A stretch of DNA of 64,000 nt from Onchocerca volvulus (lineage: Eukaryota > Nematoda > Chromadorea > Rhabditida > Onchocercidae). A program made the position numbers and the translations under genes. Shown in pieces: positions 39,169-59,600 of the stretch. The notes below the pieces were generated by a model, which saw only the letters and a list, made by a program, of their open reading frames with translations, was not told the origin of the DNA and did not search any database. The stretch is taken from positions 4,798,616 through 4,862,615 of the forward strand of contig HG738139.1 of NCBI GenBank assembly GCA_000499405.2, written 5' to 3'. The first letter of the stretch is position 1; every line of letters begins with the position of its first letter.

Positions 39169-40737
39169 ATCCTGATTCTTGGATATGTACGATCAATGAA
39201 ATCTCTTATTTTTCCATCTTTCAAAATTTATGATGTCTTAATACTCGTTTTATTTGTTGAAAGACAACTTAGAAATCATTGTAATTTCTTAAATCTTTGC
39301 ACTTTTGTGTACAACTCCTCAGATTAATTTTAATTACTTCGAAATGTTTGTAAATATTGCAGATGATAATTCATAGTTATTCTACTTCTCTAATTCCAAT
39401 CATTCCGGATTCTATAACTTTTGTTTTGTATTTTTCTTTTAATTTTTACATTCACCAAATAATCTATTAATATCGATGATAATTTTCGCATTATTTTTGA
39501 TGAAAGTTCTAGGCCAATCTGGCTAAATGTATATCAGATTTTGGGATAATCCCGCATTTTTATTGTTTATATGAAATTTAAACATTCACCATCTCGAAAT
39601 ACTTTTTCTTCTTCTTTTCTCTTTTTTTTTTTTTTTTTTGTTGCACCATTTTTTTTCATTCTAATTTTCTAACGTTTTTCTTATGAATTTACTTGTTTCG
39701 TCCCTTTCATATAGTTTTACTTTTTCCGCACCGATAAATTTAGATTTTTATCATTATTTGCTCTTCGAACATACGGAAATTCATTAAATATTCAACATCT
39801 TTTCATCCCCAAATTACATCCTACGATATTACTGAGATATTGACACATAGTAAAATCAATTATTTCTAGGCGCTTTTTTTTGACGATGTTCAGAAATACT
39901 GTCACTATTAGAAATCTATTACATTTGTTCGGTTTTAATTTTAAATATGCTTGTGACAGCAAATTGATTAAATTTTTAACAACTTAATTATTGACCATAA
40001 GGGACAGAAAAAACAAAGAAAAATTGGTGGTGATTAACTTGATCGATCTATTTTTTTTTTTTTCTTTTCGATTTTGAACATCGTACAGAGTCGAATAATT
40101 GATATTTTAAATAGTAAAAATATTGAGTTTCAAAAATAATTGTAAATGAAGTATTAGAGAACATTTCCATTCATTTAAATTTTCTCCTGCGTTCATTTGT
40201 GGTTTTTTTTTTTTTTTTTTTATAAATCTTGTCAAACCTTTGTTGGGAAAATGCTCCACCCAGTCAATTTCTTCTCATCATGACTATGGATTTAATTTTT
40301 TTTTTTTTCAGAAATAATCTATTTTTAGGTACTTGATATAGAGCATATCTGCCAACGTAAACTTTTTTTTCTATTTATCCATCTATAAAACTTACATTTT
40401 CAATTATTGGACAACTATTCAATTTTCTCATACTTTTTTTTCCGTTTATTTTAAACTTCACATTCTTATAAAAAAAAAAAAACATTGCCTGTTTTAAAGT
40501 GTCAACATTTCAACAAAAACATATACATCAAAAAACTTGCGAATAAATATTTTGAATTATTGATTTTTTTTCTTTTTTTTTTCATGCAATATTAGTTGTG
40601 GAATGAAAGCATAAATATTTGTGAAGCATTCTTGTGATAAAAATTAGGGAAGAATTGAATAATTATTGCATAGCATGGGACGAGAAAAAATTGTCATTTG
40701 AAATGCAATGAGAGACGAAGTTTTGGAGAGGAAACGT

Positions 40738-40769
40738 TTTTTTTTTTTTTTTTTTTTTTTTTTTTGGGG

Positions 40770-40807
<38 letters not shown>
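40738..40807 (+). repeat. Long T homopolymers with a G5 interruption
   Basis: Two T runs of about 28 and 30 bases flank GGGGGAAA, some 190 bp upstream of the kinase start codon. Lengths in such tracts are prone to sequencing error. Confidence 0.85.
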
Positions 40808-40810
<3 letters not shown>

Positions 40811-40993
40811 TCGTTATTTATATGAACGGCTTTAAATTCTTTTTCTATTCAATTTATTTATTTTTCAGTCCAAATATAAGAACGTGTTTGGAGAAAACAC
40901 GTTCAAAAGTTGATATTAACAAAAACGTGAATTCTAACGTACGTGTTATGCGCTTGGACAACACTGCATATAAAACAAAGACAGCAATTCAAA

Positions 40994-50346
<9,353 letters not shown>

Positions 50347-52193
50347 ATTTTTCTGAATCTTACATCATTTTTTGATTCTAGTATATAAATCTATGATTAC
50401 TGCAAAAAGTTCCAAAAAATTTTTTTTTTCTTTGTATAAATTTTATATTTTTTATTTTCAAACAATGTCTTCAGCATAAGAATGGGGACATTTGAATATT
50501 TACGGTGAAAGTGAGCTGCAATGCGAGGTAAAGTACCTGCAGCACCAAGATTTTTTCGATGATACAAAAGGATGAAGAATGAAACTTGATCTCGAGAAAT
50601 GGAAAAGTAAGTGGAAATCCAGGAAGAGAATTTTATATTAGGGTAGCTGTCAAATAAAGTTTTTAATTTTCCAGTTTCATTGTGGCTATTTTATGTATTG
50701 AACTTGCTGTTCTCAGGCAATTATTTATGTATAAATGAAAATATAGGAAACAATGAAGATAATTAAGAGTACTTGAGAAAATCATTAATAATAATTTCCA
50801 AGAAAAAAAGTATTAGAGTGAATGCCTCTAGAAGAATTCATAATTTCATAATTTATTTTAGTTTTTTTCATCCCCGAATACATATGTTTAATATCAATTT
50901 TATGTGGAAAAATTTGGAAAAATTTAAAAAATACAAAACAGAATAGATTTCGCAGTATGATCTTGATAATTGAGATCTTTATCTCATATTTATTCCAATT
51001 ATTAGCCTTTATATATCTTTATTTTCGAGCAAAAAAAAAAAAAAAAAGTTCCGCCTGTTGATTTTGTTATTTCAAGAAGTTTTAATCTGGTCTCAATATT
51101 AGTTTATAAGATGAAGTTTAATTGATCAAATGCACACTTAATTAAATTGTTCTACCACATGCGATTCTTCCACATTTGTATTTATAATTGTTATTCCAAA
51201 GTAGATTATATGAACTCAATTATTAATTTCTAATTTTTGTTGTGCCATAGATTTTATTCATGTCAACTTCTGTAACAATTCGCAATATCCGTAAAATTTT
51301 TTCACTTGATTAAACCACATAAAACAAATATTCGCTAATAAAATTGGGTCATAATATAGCTAGTGAAAATTTAAGTTCATTTCCTCTCGACACTTCTCAT
51401 CATTTTCTTTTTTCCTTGTTATGAATGACTTTTCCCAATTTCATAATGATTATTTCTGTCTTTATTACAGAAGACATGAAAAAGTAAGCTGTATAATGTA
51501 GAGCCTAAATGTTGATTGATTAGTTTTATTGGTTTGATATGGGACAAACTCACAATCTTTTATTTCATAACAAACAAAATGTGAAAAGAGAAAACATTTA
51601 TCTAACATAATGCAAGGTAATGATTAAAGTAGCGTATTATACGCATTTTGATATGAAAAGCAATTATAATGCCTCTTTATAAAATGTATGACATGAAAAA
51701 AAAATGAATAATGACCAGTGTAATGATATTGGATAATGTTTACATCACATTAGACAAGCTGCCGATTGATAATCTTTATGGAAGAATTATGTGAGCAGCG
51801 TAAGTTCCAAGATCCATCAAACATCATTTGTTTGCAAGTTAAATTTCGAATAAGTTAAAAATTTTTACGTACTAATAGATTTTTTGAAGTTTTTGTATAG
51901 TATCGGTCAGAATTGTTCAAAAAACGTTGTACATGTTGATATCGCTGCAATTAGATCAACTTTGACAAAGATTCTTCAATATTTAATAAATAGATTTCGA
52001 TTTCTACTTTCTGTTTTTGAAAATTTCAGAAGTACGCAGAATTTAGAAGTTTTTTAAATTCAACATACTAACATTAAAATCCAAGTATGCAGAATTTAGT
52101 TTTTTTTTTTTTTTTTAACACGGAATAATGATATTCGGCTTACATACATCGATATCCAAAGTTAAACAAAACTGCACAAGAAATAGGGTGACA
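50347..52193. other. Intergenic region between convergent genes
   Basis: AT-rich 3' flanks of the receptor kinase and the small acidic-tailed gene. AATAAA at 50653-50658 suits the kinase. No gene, RNA or repeat is recognised otherwise. Confidence 0.6.
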
Positions 52194-52586
52194 TTACTGA
52201 TTTTGTTCATCGTCTTCATCAGCCACTTCTTCGTCATCCTCTTCTAGATCATCAATTTCTTGCAATAAAGTGCTTCCAGAAATAACATTCGGTACCGAAC
52301 GCATTTGAGTAAATATCGACTAAAATGAGTTCAAAAAAAGTAAGACTAAAGAAAAAGTCTTCTTTAAATACTCTCACATAAAAAATCTTGAACGGAGCTA
52401 TATGGGCTGCTGAAAGAATACCATTTAACAATAAATATAGAAGCTAAACAATACCTGCGCATTAATACGAGATTCTAGCCTTGAAAGTAAAATTTCATCG
52501 ACCGCATCTGTACACGGAATTGCCCATGCTGGTTCATCCCATCGTAATGGTACTGTTGGAAAATGCATCGGATACATGAATGCCAT
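52194..52586 (-). CDS. Small acidic-tailed protein, possible APC15 (anaphase-promoting complex subunit 15)
   Basis: Two exons, 52586-52455 and 52319-52194, encode 85 residues. The first part reads MAFMYPMHFPTVPLRWDEP, then AWAIPCTDAVDEILLSRLES. The end is strongly acidic (EIDDLEEDDEEVADEDDEQ). APC15 is also short, begins with an FP-x-V stretch, then W, a PC-x-(D/E)-E segment and a helix, and ends in an acidic tail. It promotes turnover of the mitotic checkpoint complex. The likeness is by eye only and could be chance. A clean acceptor (TTTCAG, boundary 52613/52614) lies 27 nt before the ATG, in AGAAAATGG context. The gene is about 610 bp downstream of the PGRMC gene on the same strand, so an operon with trans-splicing is possible. 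The reading frame itself is well supported by the phase-0 junction. Confidence 0.6.
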
Positions 52587-53193
52587 TTTCTTTCTCCCTG
52601 AATCAAACGTGCACTGAAACAAAAATAATAAATTAATAAGGATCTGCTGAAACTAAAATAAAAACAATGTTGGTGTTTTCGGTTATAAATGGTGCATAGT
52701 TTTATTTTTAGGCAATTTTCTGGATCTGCTTTTTTGACTCAAACTTATTTTGAACCAAAACTTATACGTTTGAGTTCCATGTAACGAAGGTCGAAATTTG
52801 GAACGTTAATAATAATACGCCAAAGGAATATTAGAATTCATTTATTTCGGAATCTTTATGATTCCAAACTGATATCGGAGAAAAACAAAGTTCTGAATAA
52901 TAATAAAAAATAAACATAAAATAATAAAGAAAAAAAAAAACATAAGTAAGCATGCCAAAGTGAAATAAACCAAAACGAGTGGAAATCAAAATAATGCACA
53001 ACTGACATATTTTAAAAGTCAAACTAGACATTTTTTTTAGTGACAACGCAACATCATGGATAAAATATTTTGCCGCAAAATATGAACAGTAACAACAATT
53101 TACAATAAATTTTGATGATTATATTGATAAAACAATCCATAAATACATTTATCTACGTCTGAGATATTTTCAATCTCAAGGAATTCGAAACAG

Positions 53194-54362
53194 TTATAGC
53201 GAAGCTAATTCATCGCTGTAATCAGTCGACTCTTCACCTTCAGCTAACAATTTTCCCACAACAGGATATTTGCCTACAATAGAAAACATGTAGCAACAAA
53301 ATTAACTTTACTAATTGTAATCCTGATGAGCGAAATCGATAAGAAGGAGTTCTGAAGAATAAATCATCTCAATAATTTTGAGATGATTTAAGACTGATTT
53401 AGCTCTACTTGAATGCTAATCGAAACTTATATTTAATATGTCTAAATGCAGTCCGAAACTTATGACACCTCTTAAATATTTCGGAAATTATGATTTATAT
53501 GCAAATACAATAACTTGACGGTGGCCATAAAACTTACAGATAAACGATTCCATCCATTCCTTGGCTGTATTAAGATCCACATCCGAAATGTCAATTATAT
53601 CATCTGGAATATCTTTAACTAATGTAAGATCCATTTTCGCTAAAGCTCGCGTGGCGTCATGACCTGCCAACGTGTTATATGCACCTTCAGGGCCATAAAA
53701 TAGGCTTCCCTTTGTTACATCAAATACCTGCAAAATTTTACGTTTTTGTAACCAATAATTCCAATTATTCGCATCAAAATCGCGAGTTGAGTTCGACAAC
53801 AGGTCACAATTTTTAATATTAAGCATCATGACTTAGTACATGATTAAGGGTTTGAACTCTCTCTCCAACAATTTCATTTTATCTTTGCTTTTTACTTTAT
53901 TTTATTTTTTATTTTTATTAAACAGAATAGATCTTGAACCGAAAACGAATAAAATATTCCAGGAATCATTAATTTAATTAGTTGACTAAATGAAAAAACT
54001 CTGAACCATACGGCACTAATTCGAATAATTTATTTGCAGGGGAAGAAGTATTAGGAAATAATGTTTATGAATTTGAAAAAAAAATAGAAAAAAAAACTTA
54101 AATAAAACGAAGTGCTTACCTTCCCACAAAGAGCGATAAGAATTCGTTCATTGCGTACGCCATCAAAAGGAAGCAATTGTTCCACTGTGAAATCTCTCTT
54201 TTTCATGGGTGGAAGAGCTTTCTGAACCTCTTCTTCCTCATCATCCGGACGTAAGTCTCTTGTGGGCTTTTTCAAAAACACCAGATAAACCACATAAACC
54301 ACAAATACATAAATCACCACATCCCATCCTCCTAATTCCGTGACGGCTGCGAAATTTACCAT
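53194..54362 (-). CDS. vem-1: Membrane-associated progesterone receptor component (PGRMC / VEM-1), cytochrome b5-like
   Basis: Haem-binding cytochrome b5-like membrane protein; VEM-1 in C. elegans acts in axon guidance, and PGRMC1 partners cytochrome P450s. Exons 54362-54120, 53727-53538 and 53273-53194 give 170 residues. One membrane segment lies at about 13-30 ([16 protein letters not shown]), then an acidic linker DDEEEEVQ. The b5-like domain starts [20 protein letters not shown] and continues [17 protein letters not shown] with [11 protein letters not shown]98 matches the haem-coordinating tyrosine of PGRMC1 (GPEGPY). The C-terminus [14 protein letters not shown] is family-typical. The start is chosen at the Met in CAAAATGG context, just after an ATATTAG acceptor; an in-frame ATG nine codons upstream is the alternative. 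About 100 bp upstream of the start lies bacterial rho-like DNA. Confidence 0.93.
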
Positions 54363-54464
54363 TTTGCTAATATATGAATGATTTTTCAACGCGGTAATAA
54401 CTATGCAATAGATTCATCCTAGGTTTTCTGAATGGTATTTATTCGATGGCCATATTTTCAATTA

Positions 54465-54783
54465 AAATTAACGATCATTGGTACCGTTCTTATAGAAACT
54501 GGCTCAAAAATGGATGAAGTTATTTTCGAAGAGTTTAAAGGTACAGGTAATGCTGAAATTATACTCGATAAAAACTTGCAGATAAGCGGAATCCCAAGCT
54601 ATCGATATTACAAAATCTGGAATTAGGAAGGAAAAGCTATTAATTGATAAAGCTATATTAAATAAAATATGGGTGCTGCGTAGGATACTTAACCCTGTGG
54701 GATCTGTTGAAGGAATGGAGTTCTTGCGTGACAAACTACTTTTAACAAAAAGTAACGTTGACTTTTTTCAACTTCATGAATAA
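54465..54783 (+). pseudogene. rho: rho C-terminal fragment (Wolbachia-like), frameshifted
   Basis: Rho is the bacterial transcription-termination helicase. From 54465 the frame reads [20 protein letters not shown], then [17 protein letters not shown], a hallmark Rho region. At about 54585-54595 the homology shifts to another frame: [45 protein letters not shown], ending at TAA 54781-54783, the natural C-terminus. Only the last quarter or so of the protein remains, with one frameshift and no start. A bacterial gene in intron-bearing nematode DNA implies transfer from the endosymbiont. It lies about 100 bp from the divergent PGRMC start codon. Confidence 0.85.
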
Positions 54784-54928
54784 GTAGGAGTTCTAAAAGA
54801 TTGGTTAATAATTTGAGTTTGAGTGCAAAGGAAATTTTAAAACGAATTATTGAAAAATTGGATAATATAATAAAATTAATTAAAATTTTCATAAATAATT
54901 TAATAAAACATATTCGTGATTAAGCAGA

Positions 54929-55205
54929 AAGAGAAGTATCGTTCGTGTGTTGATATAATGCTATTGAATAAACAAGGTTTGTTGGAAAATTGCTTTGAAA
55001 GTTACCTTTGCCGCAAGAAGGGATTGATAATGGTGAAGAGCTAAAGCAGGCAGCGTTACGTGAATTGCTAGAAGAGATTGGTACGGGTAAAGCAAAGATT
55101 GTAGCTAAAAATAAGGGTTGGATATACTATAATTTACCTGAGAAATTCATACCAATTTGTTGGGACGGAAGATATTCCAGTCCAAAGCAAAGGTGGATGA
55201 TTTAG
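54929..55205 (+). pseudogene. rppH: rppH / Nudix hydrolase fragment (Wolbachia-like), frameshifted and truncated
   Basis: RppH removes pyrophosphate from the 5' end of bacterial mRNA. The start region reads EKYRSCVDIMLLNKQGL, matching the RppH N-terminus without its Met. A frameshift follows near 54980. Then PQEGIDNGEELKQAALRELL and EEIGTGKAKIVAKNKGW complete an intact Nudix box (G-x5-E-x7-RE-x2-EE-x-G). YYNLPEKFIP, SSPKQRW and a TAG at 55203 end it well short of full length. The ATG-like start at 55008 is not a real gene start: it falls inside the Nudix domain, after the frameshift. Confidence 0.83.
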
Positions 55206-55445
55206 ACGATTTCCCGAGAATTCTAAAATCAAGATTATCTAACTACCTTCGATTTGGAAACCTTTCTGAACGAGTCAAAGTTATGCTCTCACACATTGTT
55301 TAAGATTGAGATCTTTCTAACTAAGAATGAAATCGAAGCATTGCTTCTTGAGGCGCGGTTAATAAAGTTATCAAAAACCTACTTATAGTATTAAACTTAA
55401 AAATGGAAAGTCTTATCTCTAATCAAAACAAAGGATGAGGGAATT
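55206..55445 (+). pseudogene. uvrC: uvrC fragment (Wolbachia-like), multiply disrupted
   Basis: UvrC is the nucleotide-excision-repair endonuclease. One frame reads LKSRLSNYLRFGNLSERVKV, as in the N-terminal GIY-YIG region. After a frameshift near 55302 it continues KIEIFLTKNEIEALLLEARL, then IKLSKTYL, followed by several stop codons and faint similarity to about 55445. It begins straight after the truncated rppH fragment with no spacer, so this is a broken junction. The conserved ALLLEA(R/N)LIK block makes the identity fairly secure. Confidence 0.75.
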
Positions 55446-56641
55446 AAAAAAGCGGTGGGTACGTGAAGTGAGTATACAAAGTTTCCACACTGTAATATCA
55501 CTGTTACCGACTTACCTTCTTCTTTCGGATTACTTATTTTGATCGGAAATGAAAAGATACTATCTAACGGTGTCACTTACATCTCAATTATTTTTATTAT
55601 ATTTAGTAACTTAAAGTAAGTAATCTGATTTTGACTGGAAGTGGTAGTGAAAGCGAATCTAAAAAATAACTGCCTTAAGCAAGTTCATACTTCCGTACCA
55701 ATCGATCTGTAACTTTTATCAGCTAAGTTTTGAAAATGATATTCGGCAATTGTTTCTCTTTTTTCTTTTTTTGTCTTTAGAATATTGTCGTCTGCTATTT
55801 GCTAAGAGTGATTGATTATAAAAAATTTCTTTTTCCCTATCATAAAAAAACTACAATTTATTTTATAGGAATATGAGTGGAAAAAATAATTATCTGATAT
55901 CCCTGGGAAAGTTGAGTTCAATGTTATCTTATCTCACAATCATTCGTCTGCCGATAGCAATAATTTAATCATTCCTCTTTGAACTACTATAGGAATAATG
56001 AGTAATTAACGCTATTATTGCGCACTGCAAAGTGGAAATTCTTGGATATTTGATTATGAATAATGCGATGAGGAAAGAAGATTCGCGCCGAATGAATGCT
56101 TTGATGCAATTGTTTCAGGAATCTTCATATTTTTAAGATATATCAAAGCAGAAAAAAAGAGAAACTTTAGGAAAATTAGAATAATTTCCCTTCCTTTATC
56201 GCAACTGAAAAAGTTGATGTTTGTTTGTTGACCATAAAAGTTAGGAAAGTTTTGAAATTTGACTGAAAAGTCTGTTAAAACTGTCAAATGTGCTATGTTA
56301 TAAGTTTTGTTGCGTTCTCAATACAATTGAACTTTGCTTTATAATTGTAGTAGTATGGCATTCATATGATCATAGCATCGAGCATTTGTTGATTACATTA
56401 AATTGGACTGAAGGATTGTTGGTAAGAGAGAAAGATATCCATGGAGATCAGTGATAATGAATGAAAAATTCGATTACAGTTCCAACAAACATTGTTTGCA
56501 AGTTATTATTAGCAAATAACAAAGAAGAAAGTTCATTGCTGTTGCTGTAATGTGGCTGTAAATATGATCGATATTATTGTTGATGAGATTGCAATTGTAT
56601 TTATCTTGCTTGTTCTTGCTTTCATTATTGTTTATGTTTTC
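55446..56641. other. Region between bacterial remnants and the IA-2-like gene
   Basis: No gene is recognised. The left part, to about 55700, may be further decayed bacterial DNA but I could not assign it. The right part is the presumed 3' UTR of the minus-strand IA-2-like gene. Confidence 0.45.
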
Positions 56642-59600
56642 TTATGATAATGCAGCCACAATAGCAGCTATTTCTTCCGCTAAACAGACGAATACCATTT
56701 TATACTGTTCGCAAGTTTCCACCATACCCGGACGTTGATCACGCAAATGTTCCAATGAACCTGCTACATTTAGTTCTTTTACACCTGCAAAAAAAAAAAA
56801 AAAAAAACCTTTGAAATTTATGAAAGATTCAATTTTTCAGATATTATGTATATTTTGATTACCATATGTCTGTACTTTCAATAGATGGTGATCTCCAAAT
56901 CTGCGCTATTATCATTTTTAGTAAAACCAAGTTGCATAAAAGGTCAGACATCAGGATATCAGGAAATCATTCTTATCATATAATGAAACTTTCCTGAGAA
57001 GGAATTTCAACTTGCTTCAAAGTTGTTAAAACGAAGACAGTAGTAGCTAGGTGAGAAATAATAAATAAGACTTATTTTTTGAAAGTATTTAAGCGTTATT
57101 TAACTAGAAAAACATTCAAAACTGAAGAAGAGCCAAGATAAAAGTATATATACCTTTGGTAACTCGATTCAGTATCATATCGAGCAGACAGAATGTGCCA
57201 GTTCGTCCAGTACCATCAGTGCAATGTACAACGATTGGGACTGCTCGTCCGCGATACGATTTATTGATCTTCCTACAAAATTGCCATAAAATTTCATTTT
57301 AATTTATGGAAAAATTCCTCCACTATGGCTAATTTCTTTACATTCAATCAGATTAACTTGTTACTGCAATAATAGCTGAGAATATATGGGTATTGCGAAT
57401 GAAAAAAAAAAAAAAAAAAAACAGATACAAAAGTTCACGTTACAAAACTTCATAATTTCCATATTTTATACTATACTTCTTTCCGCGTTCTCATTCTCTT
57501 TTTTTACAATAATTATACTATATGCAAACATTTTTTTTGACATACATAGTACAGCATTGGTTTTGTATATACAAAATACAGCACTGGTTCAAAACCAAAC
57601 GGCTCAGAACAATTCAACAATAGAAGAAAAAATATTAAATGAAGTTTTGTTTTTGCTATCTGAGTTTTCCAATTTTCCATTTTGGGATACAATCAAAAAA
57701 AAATTCACTGTTACGGTCAATAGAATAAATACGCAGGAAAGCAGAGAAAGGTCAAATGTACGAAGGGCAATGGTGGTTGGTTGGAAGGAATGACGCTTCC
57801 CGTCCATCACTTTTGTGACTATGCAATTATTCGAGAACAAAATTGCTAATCCACAAAAATGATCGACGAGCGCAGGCGTCTTATCCAAAGCACTGGAAAT
57901 CGCAGTAAAAATGCAGTCAGCCAGTACTGATCAACAGACACTGATAACCAAAACAGTACGAATTTGTATTTTTACAACTACGCTAGAATCACTTTTCCGA
58001 CAGCACTAATCTATAGCGGATAAAAGAGGATCTCTATGTTCTGTCTATGATGTATGAAGTTCCGGTCTGGAATGTTATCTAAATCAAGAAACGGGAACAA
58101 ATCATTTGCTTGCAGGAATTTTTGAAGCAGTGTAAATATTCCTTTTTGTTTACGATGATGGTTATCGTTGGAATAAACTTCTAACTAATATATTCATATA
58201 ATTCCTATTGTTCTCTTTAGGAAATGTAAAGCAGATGTTAATTTGAGATTGCTGTATTTTAACAAAGCACATTATATGTTTATTACAAAAGAAACCTGCG
58301 AAAATCGAGTAGAGCTTTGGTATTCGGTGGTACTCCTTTTTTGGGCCATGTCAAGAAATGAAACTGAGTTACAGTTCGAGTTTCGTTCGTTTTCAAATTT
58401 TTCAAATAAAATGATCGCACTAAATAGTCTTCGCTCCAAATATGTTCCGATACCAAATGAATCTGCAGAAAAAATAATTTAAACCAAAAACAAAGAATCA
58501 TTAGGCAAGTTACAATGCATCCTTGTTCTCTAATGCTTTTTTAAGAGTTATAAATGAGAGCGCAAAGATTTTGAACTTTACTTGTCGATAACATTAAATT
58601 TGAGATTCTTGCAGAAAAGGAAATTTGTAACTTTACAATTAACTTTAAGTAAAATTGACACTGATGTTTTCTAATTTAAATTTATCGCATCATGAATATG
58701 ATTAATACTGTGGCACTTTATACAAAATTGCACAAATAATAGAATTATAAGATAAATGTAAAAATACTTTGTATAAGTGAAGTGAAATACTCTCATATTA
58801 ATCTTGCAGTCTTATTATTTGTTCAAAAGCAATATTTTTACTTTTCGTTTACTAGTTTCAATTTAATTTATTCTATTTACTTTCCATTTATCTTCAATAT
58901 AACAAAAAATGTTTTAACAAAGCTGGAATAAAAATTAACTTCGAAAGATCCATGTATTTGTGAACCACTTTCAGGCCAATATTTGAGACATCGCCCTTCT
59001 TGCAGGTCAACATTGTCTGCTAAGTTCACAATCAGCACAGTAACCTGAAATTTGAAATATATCATATCTTCCTCATCATTATTTATGTAAGATGACAAGT
59101 AATTTTGCATGCCGAACTAGTAAACTTCCCAGGTGATTAGTGTGAAGATTGAGAGTGATAAAGTCAAACATAATAAATCAAGAAAAACATTGAAAAGCAG
59201 ATTTGAATTACTTGATTTACTGATGCGAAAGAATTTCTTGGCTGATTTCTCATCACAGTAACGAATAAGTCCTGCCGTGTAAAACTCTTTCTAACCTTCT
59301 TAATCTTTACCATGGCGACGTGTATAAATTTTTCTCATTTCTCAATTGTACATAATGTGATTATTGAATAAATAATTCCTGTCTTCATTGAATTTTGACA
59401 TAATATTCATTCTATCGCACTTTTCCATACTTAAATTAATTTTATTTTTCTTAAATCTTCTCAACTTTTATGGTCATTTATTTTACATTTATACATTGAT
59501 TAAAGAAATGTAACTTGTGAAACTTGGTATCAATATGTTCAAATTCTTTTTTGATTATCTTTTGTTATCTAACTTTTTTAGAATGTCTATTTGATGCTAC

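Larger units (their letters stand above)
29262..40993. other. 11.7-kb gene-poor region between divergent genes
   Basis: I find no ORF with a recognisable product on either strand. The first 100 bp, upstream of the RIB-2-like start, contain C-rich runs (CCCCCCGC) and may hold its promoter. The remainder is AT-rich with long T and A runs. Inside are a GC-richer patch at 31420-31640, a CA/ATAC microsatellite, a 38-bp tandem duplication next to TTAGGC repeats, a degenerate repeat group at 36.3 kb, a perfect hairpin at 39.1 kb and a T/G homopolymer tract before the kinase gene. Long introns or 5' UTR exons of the flanking genes could lie here unseen. Confidence 0.55.

Noticed and set aside
55008..55205. 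ATG-initiated frame with an intact Nudix box that could be called a small Nudix gene.
   Set aside because: The ATG lies inside the domain, the true N-terminus is upstream in another frame and the C-terminus is missing. It is part of a bacterial pseudogene.
57386..57793. 135-codon plus-strand ORF in an IA-2-like intron.
   Set aside because: Begins in a poly-A (poly-Lys) run, has hydrophobic low-complexity sequence and no recognisable domain. Likely a chance frame.
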